From Polytrichum commune (lineage: Eukaryota; Streptophyta; Polytrichopsida; Polytrichales; Polytrichaceae), in assembly GCA_950295325.1 (NCBI GenBank), contig OX485809.1, positions 38,285,081 through 38,349,080 of the forward strand: a stretch of 64,000 bases of DNA, read 5' to 3'. Under the pieces are notes generated by a model. The model was not told the DNA's origin. It did no database searches and worked only from the letters and a program-made list of their open reading frames with translations. Below, piece by piece: positions 23,584 through 36,735 of the stretch. Numbering within the stretch: position 1 is the first letter of the stretch; every line of letters begins with the position of its first letter. A program made the translations under genes and the position numbers.

Positions 23584-24599
23584 ATTGGATGTTGATTGTT
23601 GAATCTAGAATAGTCCCCAAGCAGTTGATGTATTGAAGCATGTGTCTAGACTTCAATCTCTTTGAAATATATGTCTATTTGGTATTTGTTCTTAGATCTA
23701 CACCTACCCACAAGCCACTCAAATATAAGTGTGTGATTAAAATAAGTAACCAAATCATGCATGCATTACCTTACACATAATTTCTACAAGTTCTTCCTAC
23801 ATAGTCTCTAGTATAATTGTTTTGGAGTGACATCCTACTAACCTTTGAGTCAATAAGCAAATATTTTCAAGGAAGATCGCCGATTCACATTTGTGTTTTC
23901 TAGTCCATATTGCAACATTGAACATTCAAATTAGTGACGACAAGCATAATAAAGCCTCAAGGCATTTCCATTGCCGCCACCACATTTTCCTCCAATTCGT
24001 ACATCACAATGGTGGTGGAGCTGGTGGAGTACCTAGAACCCCATTCAATACTAGAAGGTACTCTCCTAATAACACTTTATGCATAATATTAACCTATCCT
24101 TAACTACTTTATTGATGTCAACACACATGCACATTATTTTCTTACAAGTTTTTAAAGGATAATAATATTACATAATTGGTCTTGTAGCAATGTTGCCTCC
24201 ACAACCATGGTTTAGTGGCGTTAGAAGGAGACATGATAGCAACGATACCAATGCTCTTAGGTAACATGTTTAACATTGATTGAAATTGTGTTGGTCGTGA
24301 TTGTAAAGTCTCTAGATCTTTCACAATGGTAGATTTGTATCATATTTTCAAAAATAATGACATGTTGCCTAAGTTTCATATGTTGTTAGAAAGCGTGAGA
24401 TTTGGGTTGGTGCACGTCGATAGCCATGTGTTTGGTTATCATGTGCAATGAAAGGGTAGTTTGGGACATATGAATGTAATAGTTCTAAAAATGGACTATG
24501 CACCACAATAGTTCTCAAAATATTGGGGTTTCTCAAAAGAAATGTAGGGAGTTAAAATGGCAACTCCTCTATTCAAAATTCTATAGAGCTATGATTTTT

Positions 24600-24670
24600 G
24601 GGGTATTGTGAGAATAGAACTTCGACCTCTTGCACTTTGACCAAGATTAATACCAGTAGACCAAATACCC
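24600..24670 (-). pseudogene. tRNA-Pro-derived relic with paired acceptor stem
   Basis: The minus strand reads GGGTATTTGGTCTACTGGTA at its 5' end and AATACCC plus one base at its 3' end. The seven acceptor pairs are all intact (24664-24670 with 24601-24607), and the A box TGGTCTACTGG is good. It follows tRNA-Pro throughout, but the anticodon loop has changed to TCAAAGT and the T stem no longer pairs, so I call it a relic. Confidence 0.55.
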
Positions 24671-24679
24671 ATTTGATGA

Positions 24680-26340
24680 CCCTCGAAATCAACCTCCAAA
24701 GTTTATTCTTCAATATTTATGAGAATAAGAACTTTGTTTGATATTGGTGGTACTTGAAATTTTGACAACATTATTTCTTGAATGAAATAATTTAGGTAAA
24801 ATTCTATGTGCTAAATTCCAAAGCTTGAAGAAGCTCTATAGTATTCTAACACGAGATAAACATGACACGTATTTGAATAGGTCAATCATACAAGTCCAAA
24901 CATCTTCAATATGTGTTTAAAAAAGATTGTATCATTATGATTGGAATGCATGTGAATAATGAGTTTTCATGTGGGGTTAGCTTCTCACACTTTTCTAAAG
25001 GTATAAATGCCTAGGCTTAAGCACCTTTGTCTTGAGGCCCAAAATGAACCTCGGGAGCATTCATGGTTAAGGAATTCTACACATTTGTTAGACAACATAG
25101 TACACTCATAGGAATCATAAAGTGATTCATATCCGGACATTCTTCCGACATGCTTTTACTTTTGACCTTCATGCAAATTATGTGCATGTTGGATCATCAC
25201 CAAGCGCCACATGTCAAGCTAGTCATATGTATGCACTTGTCAAGCTTGTCACACAACTTTACCGAATGTCACATACTCGACCCATAGTAGAATCTCACAA
25301 ACATCTTTAGGCCTTTCCACTTGCATGCCCAATGCTTTGTTCTCACCTAAAAGTATGTGAGCTTTATGTGATCACTCATCTTAATCATACACCTACATTT
25401 GGATAAAACATGGCAAGGCTTCTCCGAAATCTTGTGGTATCATTACAAGGAAAGTGGTTCTCTTTGACATGTGGCCCATGACATGTGGCCCATGACATGA
25501 AAAACATTAATCATTGGACTTGGTGTGCTGAAAATATAGACACCATTCTAGTCAAAATTTCACATAATTGACAAAGACTGTGAGATCACTAAGACAAGAG
25601 AATCTTTTCTTTAAATATTTATAACTTTTGCATGTCAACTTCATTTTGAAGTTTGATTTGCAAATTGCCAACCAAATGAGACTAATTAAAATGTACGTGA
25701 AGTTCAAAGTGCCCACAATAGGGCCACAAACCTTAAATGAATTGTCGGGTCATCCGCTCTTTCCATTGGACACAATTTAGTTCAACATGATGGAGTTCGA
25801 CACGGCAAGATTGAAGCATATCTTTAGAGTGGAAGAGGGTCCAACCCATTTGTAAAGTGATAGTAATCTGCTTAGAATGTAGTAAATTTTGTTCACTCGA
25901 GAACATTGATCTAGGGTGTGTATAGTTTGATTACCATTTTGGAGGCATAAGTAAGTAGGGTGTAGGCCTTAAATGGACACTTTTTTAACTGTGTGCCCAC
26001 TTCTTATAGGAAATGAAATATGGATTTAGTGCAAGATGATAAGCAAATCCAAATTGTGCCAGTAGCCAACTTCCCAGAGATTCCTATGCTCATATAAATG
26101 CCTTATTAAAGGAATGTTCTTGAGCTCATTGAATGATCATATAATTCCTTTCCAAGTTATGTTGACTATTGAGTTTAGAAGGGTTAACAAATTATGAGTT
26201 CGTAGTTCAATCTCATTTCAAGATATGTCTTTTTGGTTTTCCGTTTTTACATTCACCCTTGGCCACACATTGTGCATGTGCATGTGTGTGGTCAAGAAAA
26301 GTAACTAAGTAAGGACAACATATCTTATCAAATTTTTTGA
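24680..26340. other. Intergenic with a family G copy
   Basis: A family G copy is at about 25850-26270. No gene was recognised elsewhere. Confidence 0.4.
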
Positions 26341-26357
26341 CCCACTATGGTCATGTA

Positions 26358-26987
26358 CCGTAGCACCATAGCTGGTTCGTGCACCTCAAAACGAATATTT
26401 ATTTATTTTTTGAAAAATAAGGTTCTCCAACTAAAAATATAAATTATGAAATTTTGTCAGTCCTATGATTTAAAAATATTTAATACTTTTTTTTGGTAAG
26501 GTCCAGCAACACTGGAAGTAGGTTGTTCTTTTTTTCATTCATTCGTGGCGGCTTCTTGGCCTTAAACCTAAGTATCCACCTTAACCTTACTTAGTGTGGC
26601 TCTTGTTTGTCTTTGCACAATGTATGTGTGGGGTCTTTTGTATGTATTTGCACTTTGACATGTGTGAGAAGAGTGTTAGAAATGACACCAAAACAACGAT
26701 GGGTTGATTTTGCTTTTATCCCTATTAGCAAGGAGGAGAGGGAGATGGATATAAAAAGAGAGTTTGCCACTTTGAGTGAGCAGGGTGCTGAGTCATTAAT
26801 ACGTTAGCATGCAACCTCTTATGGCAAATTAACGTGATTGGAGCTTAGAAGAGTCCAAATTTTCCATTAATTAGTTTTTTTGTGATATATTTTTCACTTA
26901 TTCATTTGATTGGGTTCATAATTTCCATTTTTTTTCGGTTTTTTCATTTGGGATTTATTTTTGCACGAAGTAGCTATGGTGCCACAG
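26358..26987. mobile_element. Inverted-repeat element P, copy 1 (630 bp)
   Basis: Left end CCGTAGCACCATAGCTGGTT and right end inverse of CTGTGGCACCATAGCTACTT. The left flank is TA (26356-26357) and the right is TG, possibly mutated TA. A 66-codon frame at 26607-26807 (ending KEEREMDIKREFATL and beyond) has coding-like composition but no domain I know. Its relative is at 48379-49319. Confidence 0.6.
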
Positions 26988-29900
26988 TGGATCAAAACAC
27001 AACTCAATCTACCATTCCAAGCAGTGAATGGGAGAATTTTGAGCCAACTTGGGATTTCTTCTTCTCCTTCTTCTTAATAATCGATTCACTATTCATTGGA
27101 GTACTTTGATTATTCCTTGTCATGGTTTTGTTAAGCTCCTTATGGGACCAGCCTGACAGGAGAAAACAAAGCCATTGCAACAACAATAATGACCCAATTC
27201 CACATGCAATAAGATTAAGGTTGAGAGAGATAGAGAGTTGATGCCAAGTGTAGGTTGGCGTGAATGAGGGGTACTTCACCCTTGATCAAAGTTGCAAACT
27301 CGAATGTAAACCTGCGAAGGATATACATGCGTTAATGGTTAAATCCAATTAACCCAATTTTGTACTTGCCATGAAATATGTTGGGTTGTCTGTGTAGGCA
27401 TCCCAAAACAAAAATAAGAAACAAAATGCATGGATCTTGCCAATATTGTGGTACCTTTCTTTTTACCACAATATTATGGTACCATGGGTTTGATGGATCG
27501 CCTAATCTCCTTTTCAAAAGATAAAGAAAATAAATAAAAAATCGGATCAACAAATTATCTAAGGTCTATACCATTTGTATCAAGTGGAAACTCTTTAGCA
27601 GCCTAGAGTTAACATGTCTGATTTCTAAGCCGAGAAGAATTTACGTCTAGCCAACAACCTACACCCTTCCATACTAGTGTACACATTTATGGTATAATAT
27701 TCTAAATTGGTACAAGTGGACGGCTAACTTTAAAAATAGAAATCCTAATTTCATAAACAAGCCATTTGTATGATCAGATCCACCATTATAGGTTCATATT
27801 ATCTTTAAGTTGTTGAATTAGAACAAACATCATGAAACAAATTTGAGGAGGTTTTGGCTTGAGCATTTAGGGGTTAATTTCATGTCGGTGACAAACACCA
27901 AATTTGTTATCTTTCTCTTTCATATTTAATGGGGTCAAAGAGGCAAACCTACTAGGATTATGAAAGATCTCTCATCTTTTTTTAGCACTCACTTTTGAGT
28001 TGCCCGGTTGGTAGGAAGCCTCACTCCATGATTCACATAGTTGCAAGAGGCCCACCACGACTTTGGAAGGCCCAACGGAACTAGCGGACCAAATGGCTCG
28101 CCGGTTGGGATTGTTTCATCACGAGTCACTAATAAAGACAACTTGTGTGGCCGGCCTCCCCCCCCCCCCCCCTTCGGGATGCCAATAGCCTTTGGTCGGG
28201 CCCAATGTCCCACAAGGCCAAATGGGCCCTTGAGAGTCATGTGGAAGTGACGAAAGCCGGTTTTCAATGTGGGATGGATTTCATTATATATTTTAATGAA
28301 TGGTACAATTGCATAGAAGTTGATAATTTATGTAAAGCAACTCTATAAGACGTCTAGCCGCACCGAGTGAACAACGTTTCAATTAAAGGAGGGTTTCATG
28401 CTTGTTCTCTTTCCATGAATAGAGTTGCTATGAATAATGTTTTCAACAAATACCTAGTATCGAGATGAACAATGCTTCCTAGATCTTTTCGAGGCACTAA
28501 GTTCATGGCATACAAACATCTAGTATCACCTTCAGTAATTTCCCACATGCACTACTAACCCTCCCTCACTGATTGTGATAATTAGTGTAGCAACCGGTAA
28601 AATTGCATGCATGTTTTATGAAGAGTTTAAGGTGTATCTTATTTTCTACTTTAGTGTCTGGGATTAAGGACATAGTACAAGCTTAAAAAATCCCCAACCA
28701 TGCAAATAGGTTCTATGAGGTTACTACTTTGGTATTTTGAAAACTGACTTCAAACAACGTCACTTTGATTTAGAGTTCAAAAAGTTGCAAACCGACTAGG
28801 GGTTTAAGACTGGGAATGCATAACACCAAAAACCCTTGAATTCCTCAATCAAATTGTGAGAAATCTACTTCTACGATTCTTTGTATCCCTTCATAACTCA
28901 AATTATGAAACTGGGTTATTTTGAGTGCTAAAACCGGAGTTAACATCTAGTTTTAGGCAATCCCCTAAAATTTTGAAGAGAAAAGGTAATAAAAAAAACA
29001 CTTAAATCTAAAAGGACCGTATGTTTCTTCACGACAAGGTCTTGAGAATCCAAAACCTTTGAGATATAACTTTGTTGCATGAGGGGTGCACACAATATTG
29101 GTTGTACCTATCCATGTGGGTGCAAAAGAGGGTTAATATGTAGTTAAGGTTGGGGAATACAAAAGCATACATAGTTGTAAGGAATATATTCTCTTGGTTT
29201 TGTAGATACACTAAGTTTTTTTTTTCTACTGCAATAAGAGTTGTTAGCTTAGATGAAGAATTTCAAAGTCACATGCGTCATATATTTGGGGGCATGGGTA
29301 TATTCATAGGCATTTCATCATGATCCCACCTTGCTTCAAAACTTGAGGTTGTTTTTTACCCATAACTTTGTACATGTCTCCTTTTTGGTGATCCAAAACC
29401 TTGCATACAAGAGTTTTTAATTTAGGAGTGACACATGCACATCATTTTGATTCCAATCGTGCATGCACCCCCCGGGGTTTGACAGGAAGTCCATGTCTTG
29501 GGGCCTACTAATTCCAATTCCAAAACTCGTACTATACCTAGATTTCTTACCAACCTATGACATAAGTTGTCTATGAATCTATATGATGTCTATGAATCTA
29601 TATGACATAAGTTGTACACAAATATGCGCAATCAGGTTGCCTCTTTACCCATGCAATCCACCGCGGGTATAAATCAATTTACATTGTACGAGTAGATTCC
29701 ACTCCATTTGAGTATATGATGTCATGGGCCATTTTTGAATTGTAGCTTTAGTGGTGCAAGTAATGACTGGGTGAGTGAAGCCCTAGTAGTGTCCAATATT
29801 GAAGACTTCAACACTTGCCAAATGCCATATTGGCCACCATTTTTAAAAAATAAAAAATTTGTTGTTGTTGGAGGGGGGGGGGGGCACTTCACAAAAGTGT

Positions 29901-31400
29901 GCTTTGCAAAGATTCCACCCTTCACAGTAAAGGCCTCTCTAGAAATTGCTTGTCACAAAATATAGTGGCTACAATTTGCAAATAGAAACATAGTTGGATT
30001 CCAATCTTGGCACTCTAGGAGACTCTTCCAAATTCCAATAAATCTTGCACTTTCGACTCTGCAACTTTGACTCGGCATTAACTGCAACTTGAGCTTGGCA
30101 AGCACAACTATATGTGAATGTGGATTTTCTAAATAGAATTGGGTGAAGAGTGATCGCAAAAGTCGATTGATGCATTGATGCGAGTGTCACTATGCGGTCT
30201 TCTAGTGGAAAGTATAAATTGGGCTAGAATTTTTAACACTTGAAAATCGACCAAAAACCGGAGGGCTTTGCCTTTGGAGTTGGATGATGATTAAGTGCAT
30301 TATGCAGGAAATCTTAATAATTTTAGTGCATCATATTATTGTGTGTACTTCTTCAATATAGTGAGACATCAACTTATTTTCATATTCAATACAAAATGGC
30401 CAATATCTTCTTCTTCTTCTTCTTCTTTTTGTTGGTGAAGTGTGATTATTTTGAAGCCCTTCACATTAAGATGCATGTGCACACTTCAAACTTGAAAACT
30501 GAGCCCTAGTAGTGCTCGTAGGTTTGAATATATGTATCTTATTATATACTTATTTACACCTATTTGTGTCAAAGTCCTAACAAAGGATGTTGTGACGGTG
30601 CCGGTGCATGAATTGCTTAAACTTGCTTAACTTCTTCATGGGCCCTTCAACCAGGCATGTAGTTCATGAGCCCCACAGGCCTCCTTGAGAGAACCTTTGT
30701 AGCAAGATATTAGTTTAATCGGGTGACCGCCCTCACATTTTACGTGGGCCTCTAACTCATGTCCCAACCGAGTCTTGTGTCGGTGGGGATTACAATCACA
30801 TCTCAAACCACGTTACCTCACAAAAAGTGGGTTGTATGTAAAGTGTGATGACACTATTTGTTTCAATTATTGCGAACACGAGTTGAATATAAGAAATCGA
30901 CATGGTTATCAAAAGGAATCATTTCGGACATGGAGCAACAAACTTGTCCCATAGCCGTGCTGCATAAACATGCTTCGGGTTCACATACGAGCTTGCGGCT
31001 ATGATCAAGGATGAAGCTTGTCCCTCATTCACGCCAACCCTAAATTGGTCTCTCTCTCTCTCTCCGGGATGGAGACGTGAAGTGGCTCCGTAGTGGCTTG
31101 TCTTTTTAAAGAGAGGCCATGTGGGGGGTCTCTTTGACAATACTAGGTTATGATATATTCCTTTGACTTGAAACCCCATGCAATTATAAGTGCAGCGGTG
31201 GAGTCTATCAATCCCACACAAACAAGTCTTGTTGAAAAACAATGACCAAAACAACATGATAATTAAGAGAGACCACAAACCAATCCTAGCCAACTCAAAA
31301 TTGTTGGTAAACCCCCCCCCCCCCCCCCAAAAAAAAAATCATTTCATTTTCAAAATTTGTATTATGATACCCATGATCCATACCAATGAAAACCAGTCTT
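26988..31400. other. Intergenic, sparse; family M fragment and homopolymers
   Basis: No gene recognised. A right-hand fragment of family M lies at about 28400-28587 and is followed by TA. C15 at 28158-28172, G12 at 29873-29884, a (TTC)n run at 30405-30427 and C17 at 31312-31328 are the longest tracts. A 12-bp inverted repeat with a 10-nt loop (arms AATATTGTGGTA) is near 27443-27476. Confidence 0.45.
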
Positions 31401-32825
31401 TCTTTGAGTAGAAACGCCCGCTCTCAACTTTGATTAGAACATGATGAATTTGAGCTTCATAAAACCTCCATCTCGGATGAGAGTCGTAGAAAACGAAGAT
31501 CGCTAACCCCAAAAGAAGGTTCGACCTTCCGACCAAACTCCCCAGAATTAGAGACACGTGAGCCTCCAAATCCATTTACCTCGGCCCCAATCCCAAACAC
31601 CTTGGGTGGTTTTTCCCTATTCCAAGTTGTGTGTGTGCAGGCAGGCAAGCGCGTGGGGCCATCCATGGGAGCATTGAAGTGATGGAATGGTGGATATAAT
31701 GGCAGTGGATGTGGAGGACTTTCTCTCTCTCCCTCTCTCTGAAGCTTTCTCTCATATATATAACTTATATTCGATGCGTTGATGACGACGTCATCGTTGT
31801 CCGGGAGCCAATATTAAGTTAGACTCGGTCCAAGCTTCCGTCCACTCCTCTGTCTGCCTGCATGTAAAGAATGTTTCATCGTGCGCCATTGTCAAAAATT
31901 AATGTCATTGTTTTCCCAGCCTGCAAAATTCCCTGACACCCAAACGACTTCTTCACGACATTACCACCACCACCACCACCACCACCAGGGTATTAACTTA
32001 GTAGCGCAGTAGTGGTAGGAGTAGTAGTAGTGGGGGTACGTACTTACTGGACTTATTACCTCGAGCTTTCGCGAATCCCAAGAGCCCCACTGCTGCTGCT
32101 GCTGCTACCATTCAACCCACAGCTTTCAAGAAACAAAAGAACTCCTGGCATGGTTTAATTTCACGACTCCCTCGCATATATGCACTGCCCGCCCATGGAT
32201 TCCCAAGTCAAGCAGCCCCAAAAAAACCCACCCTTTTTGTTGTTCGGCTTCAATCTCATCCGTAGCGTTACTCAGCACCTTGGCTGCAGTTCATGGTGTG
32301 GGACTAAGTGTTGGACGAGCATAGTTCTCCTTTAATTCCGGGATTCCTCCGTTCATGGGGGAGCACTCAATCTTTGTGTACTGTAGAGTTTTCGACAAAC
32401 GACGACTCTAGTTCATCTATCATCGCCCTACAAAACTTCAAAATAACCCAAACCTTATATCAAATCCTTCACAACCTCGTTGTAAAAAAATTGCCGTCCA
32501 ATAAATCGCATTTCTAATTCCCAACAATTCCAAACTTGACAAACAACGAGCACCCAATTACCCCCCATCAACCCCTCCATTGCATTTACTCACAACATGA
32601 CCTCTTGCTAGAAGATAGGTAATACCCCTAATCCACCCGTTAAGACACGCCTAATTCTCAACAATTCCAAACTTGACAAACAACAAGCACTCAATTACCC
32701 CCCCCCCCCTCCTTCCATTAAACCTCTCCACTGCATTTACTCACAACATGACCCCTTGCTGGAAAATAGGTTAAACTCCTTTTACCACCCGTCAAGACAC
32801 ACGTCTTAGCCTAGTTGTCGACGAA
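31400..32825. promoter_or_regulatory. GC-richer block with promoter-like elements
   Basis: CT-rich tracts (31714-31750) precede a TATA-like 'catatatataac' (about 31753) and a 15-bp palindrome GATGACGACGTCATC (31781-31795), which contains overlapping TGACG/CGTCA half-sites of the kind bound by plant bZIP factors. A (CCA)n run (31963-31986) and a GCT run (32090-32106) follow. On the minus strand a frame from 32150 reads MPGVLLFLESCGLNG and then a serine run, ending at a GT site; it could be a small exon but has no partner. C12 is at 32698-32709. The presence of a gene is not proven. Confidence 0.25.
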
Positions 32826-33088
32826 CAGAGAAAAAGAAACACCGTATACAAACATGCCCTCTCATCCATCCATCCATCCATTCATCATGAAACTTGACCT
32901 CTTATAGGTGTGTTACCGATTCATCTCAAATTACCTCGAGTAAACAATTCCCTAAGTCGAGTGTCAAACGAACTCAAAAAAGTAACCTCCAAGTTACACA
33001 CTATTTTAGGTTTTTCCTTTTAATGTTGGATGAATGAGAGGCACATACATACACTCCTATGCACAACATAAATTCCTTCTCTCTCTCC
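32826..33088. mobile_element. Foldback MITE family E, copy 4
   Basis: Both halves contain the family block 'cattcatcatgaaa' or its inverse, with 'cctctcat' and 'tgagagg' in mirrored positions. A (TCCA)n run (about 32867-32882) lies in the left arm. Edges are approximate. Confidence 0.5.
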
Positions 33089-34140
33089 TTCCTTGGCGAA
33101 TGGGCTATTATTCATGCTGGTGCCTTCACACATCTCTCTCTCTCTCTATCTCTCTCTCTACACCTCCTGTATGTGTGTAGTATACTAAACTCATCAATAA
33201 ACAGGGGCAACCAACTGCTAGTTACAGATGAAGCAGTTTGAGTTGGGAGAGAAAGCTGGTTGAGATTCGAGAGTTGAGGAACAATGAGAATATACATCGA
33301 ATTTTAGAGAAAGAGAAACGGAGCGATGCCAGCATGGAGACTTGGGGGAAAAAACAACATGAGGATTTCTTCCGTCCGATTGTGCACCCAAAATCTTCTT
33401 CCCGGACACTGAGGTGCACTTGGCAAAGCACTGACTCAAACACATCACGGTGGCAGATGGGGCCAGAAATTGGAGGTAGTTAACTTAACTCCACTTTCGT
33501 GCCGCAAAAAGGTTAGTGGTGATGGCGGTTCGTTAGTCGTACATTGCTTGGGAAAGAGCCCCGATTATTGAATATGTGGATTCGAATAGAGACTTTGAGC
33601 GGCTTGCTTGGGTGCGTTACGATTGTCGGGATGTGGCGAGTCGGGGAACCAAAGTTCGGTGGAGTTGCCGCGATGCGTTTTATGGAAGGACCACGCATGG
33701 TAACTTTTTGTGTTTGTGGGTCTTTTTTCCTTTGTTTTTTCCGGGTTAGTTTTTTTGGACGCCGCCCCCACCGACCGACTCCAAACAAAACGAGTCTTTC
33801 CGGTATTCTTGGCGCCCTATTCTTGTTTGGTTTGAAGCCGCATGCATGCAGGCCCATATGAATAGAAGGTGCGGGAACAAAAGGGCACCCGAATCCACAC
33901 ACGAATGCGTGCGGGGGCACCTTGTAGGCTTGTGCATTGGCTTTAGTCGATTTGGTAGGGCCTCGTCGAGCGACCAAGAGGCATCCAACCCCACCCAATC
34001 ATATGGGCCTTCAAGAGGGCTCGTGAATTATCGGTTGGGAGCCGCCTCCCATAATTCCGCAATTGGCCTAGGGACTCGTGGCATCCATGTAATTTATGCA
34101 TCCATCGTGAATGAAGAATACAAGTCGTTACGTTTGTGCC
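33089..34140. other. GC-richer block, overlapping unrecognised frames
   Basis: A family C fragment is at about 33205-33250. An 81-codon plus frame (33238-33483), a 105-codon plus frame (33544-33861), a 119-codon plus frame (33846-34205) and a 161-codon minus frame (33513-33998) overlap one another. None shows a motif I know, and both strands are open together, which argues against simple coding. The stretch 34060-34120 shares wording with 34555-34600. Confidence 0.3.
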
Positions 34141-34158
34141 CATGGAATAAAACTGAAT

Positions 34159-34420
34159 TTAAGGTTTGGAAAGTTGAAAGGCTTGTGGCACTGCAACGAA
34201 TGTAACATGCAAGTGTTTCAAAAAAGATAAATTTTTGTAGTAATGAAGTGCAATGGCCTCTATGAGATTGAGGTCAATACCCATTTGATGGTCCAATGGG
34301 AAGAAAGACTTGAGATTGCCTAGTTGTACATTCTGAAATAAGGAAGGAAGCCTATCTCTAATGAAGTTGCACATGCCTTGGATATCTCCAAGGCACAAGT
34401 AAGCATCCATTTTCTTTTAG
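34159..34420 (-). pseudogene. LINE-type C-terminal tail, copy 1 (decayed)
   Basis: The minus-strand frame carries LPSLFQNVQLGNLKSFF and then an ALHYYKNLSFL stretch, parallel in order to the copies at 42874-43250 and 49533-49778. The zinc-knuckle part seen in the 49.5-kb copy is not preserved here. It is only the last part of a retroelement; no reverse transcriptase is nearby. Confidence 0.45.
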
Positions 34421-34761
34421 GCTTGACCCAACATACTTGTAAACTTGTGAATTGAGCTTGAGCTTGAGCTTTGTGTGGTTGGACCTTCAAAGACCATGTA
34501 CCCCAACTAAATAGCTTGTAAAACTTCCACACCCCGTGTTTGACACTTTCAATGGGCTTGGAATTCGTGACATCTATGTAATCTCATCCATCATAGAATC
34601 CTCTACATGTAAAAGGCCGAATTATTCCAACCAAAGCATCCAAACTAATTCATTTCCATGATTGATTATTACAAGCAAATCATCTATAGAATAAAACCAT
34701 CTTGACTGATTGATTTTTGGCTAACCACACTTTCTTTGAAGGGTGAATCAGAAATCCACAG

Positions 34762-35406
34762 TATCGTAGACATGCTACTAACCGTGCAGCACCACTTACC
34801 GTGCATGTCACGATACTCCACCATGCCACTTACCGTGCACTTATAATCTCGGCCGTCAAATTATATCACATGCAATCTCAACCGTCCGATGTCTCTCAAA
34901 CTCAATCATGACCGCGCCAATGACCTAAAACATCACTGTCAACTCACACTCATCATGGAGTTTCCTTCAGTCGAATCACATAGCAAGGTGTAGATGTAGC
35001 AATTTGATGAAGATGAAAAGAGCAGACCTTGCCATGGCCAAAAAAGAAGCAAAAATTTCAACAACAACTTGAGAAGAAAATGGCTACACAAGTCAAAAGG
35101 ACAATATCAAAACCTCATCAATTTCCTATGCCTACAAGGAAGAGGGCAACATTTGTAGCTCCTTTAGTGAAACCTAACATGCACGGTTAGTGAATGGCAC
35201 ATTGATCACACATTGATGCATATAGTTGTGAACTTGATTGTAGAAAGGTTACAACTTTTCAAATACAATTGTCATTTCATTTTACCACAATACTCTCATC
35301 TCATTTACTAATTACAAATTTTTTTTTTAAAAAAAAAAGGTTTAACCCACCTTGTGGAAAACCATTTGAAACCCAAATATGCACGGTTAGTAGCATGTCT
35401 ACGATA
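34762..35406. mobile_element. Inverted-repeat element Q with subterminal repeats
   Basis: Perfect inverse ends of 27 bp begin TATCGTAGACATGCTACTAA (34762-34788) and are mirrored at 35380-35406, with looser similarity a few bases outward. The motif ACTWACCGTGCA occurs three times at the left end (34777, 34794 and 34828), and its inverse TGCACGGTTAGT twice at the right (35180 and 35380). Subterminal repeats like these are transposase-binding sites in CACTA and hAT elements. No transposase frame is present and no clear target duplication was found. Confidence 0.7.
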
Positions 35407-35419
35407 GCAGGGATTCAAA

Positions 35420-36435
35420 GACATATTTGGTGTAGTTACAGACTCTGCACTCAAGTGGCTAGGGATTTGCGGTGTCTACACATTAAACTTGGTAAGGTAA
35501 AAAATTGACAAATTATGCTACAAATGATTTGACAATTCTTCTTCTTCTTCTTCTTCTTCTTCTTCTCCTTCTTTTAAGATTCATAAAGATCTATTGTGGG
35601 GGTTCGAAGGTTTATTCAAACTAATTTATCATGATCATCAGTTATATTATCTCCAAAGCTACAATCAAGTATGTCAACACATGCTCGTTCATGTTGTCAT
35701 GGGATCAATGTATGGCGTTCACCTCAAGTCATGTGGAGTATATAACTCTCCCACTTCTAAACTTTGTAAAATTGGTAATGTGTTCATGTTATAGTGTTAT
35801 ATTGTAATAGTATTTCAATGTTCTAATGGTACATTATAGTAATTGTGTTTTCTTTTTCTTTTTCTTTTTCTGATGTGCTACTAAAGGTTATTGATAATAA
35901 ATAACAAGGTGAGAATGATTTTTGATGTTCCTAGAAGAGTTACGTTGTGGGGGATTATCAAAATCCACTACTAACATGCTTTTATAGCTTAAAGAGGTCC
36001 CTTTGGTTACCTCAAGAATGGATGGTTACATGATCGTAATTAGTGGGTTGATACCCAAGGTGACCGTTATGCTCCTTTCAAGGGGTTTAGGGTTTAGGGT
36101 TTGTTGTGGCAATGCATAAGAGATCACCATAGAGACCACCATAGTGAACTCTACTTGAGAGAGGTTTCATGCAGTCCACTTTGGCACACTATTGTAGGAG
36201 CTAGGTGAAATGGACCCATCAAAATAATTCTTCATAAATATGCACTAATATAGACATATCCAACTATAAGCCTACTTGGAACCAACACCATGTACTAGTG
36301 TTATACATTTGAAGCCCCCAAATGCAAGATTGGGGGTGCATATATAGTGTGGTTTTGAGTTCAATGTCGGGGTTGTACTTATGTTCATGAGGTGGAGAAA
36401 ACTAAGGTATGAAGCTGTTACTTGATGACTTTTTT
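35420..36435. other. Intergenic with (TTC)n
   Basis: A (CTT)n run is at about 35537-35570. No gene recognised. Confidence 0.45.
36082..36102. repeat. Three telomeric units (TTTAGGG type)
   Basis: The phase GGGGTTTAGGGTTTAGGGTTT gives three plant telomere units. The array is short enough to be either a telo-box-like motif or a repair scar. Confidence 0.8.
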
Positions 36436-36439
36436 GATT

Positions 36440-36735
36440 GGACACCTGTATTCAATTGGTGTGTGGTTAGGTGAGGATCAAAGAACAAACACGGTTCAAA
36501 CACATGTTTAAATAATATTGGATTACGTCTACAGGTTTTAATAACTACTCCCACTCAATAATGAACATAATTGGGAGGACCTATATATTAAGGCAAGGAT
36601 TCGACAAACATGCACTTCCGATAACCAAAAGCTAATTTTTGGGAGGTCCGACAATCAATCCAGTTTTGGCTGATGCTTCGTCATAAATCTAATCAATAGA
36701 AGTTGGAGAATGTCTATATACAATGGAGCTTGTGG
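36440..36735 (+). repeat. Dispersed repeat family A, copy 4
   Basis: Carries the 'caaagaacaaacac', 'actcaataatgaacataattgggagg' (in part) and 'aatagaagttggagaatg' blocks in the family order. Its continuation may resume at 37170-37260 after foreign sequence. Confidence 0.65.

Noticed and set aside
33513..33998. A 161-codon minus-strand frame as a gene
   Set aside because: Both strands are open over the same bases, composition is skewed by GC content, and no domain is visible.
36082..36102. An interstitial telomere marking a chromosome fusion
   Set aside because: Three units are too few; telo-box-like motifs of this size are common in plants.
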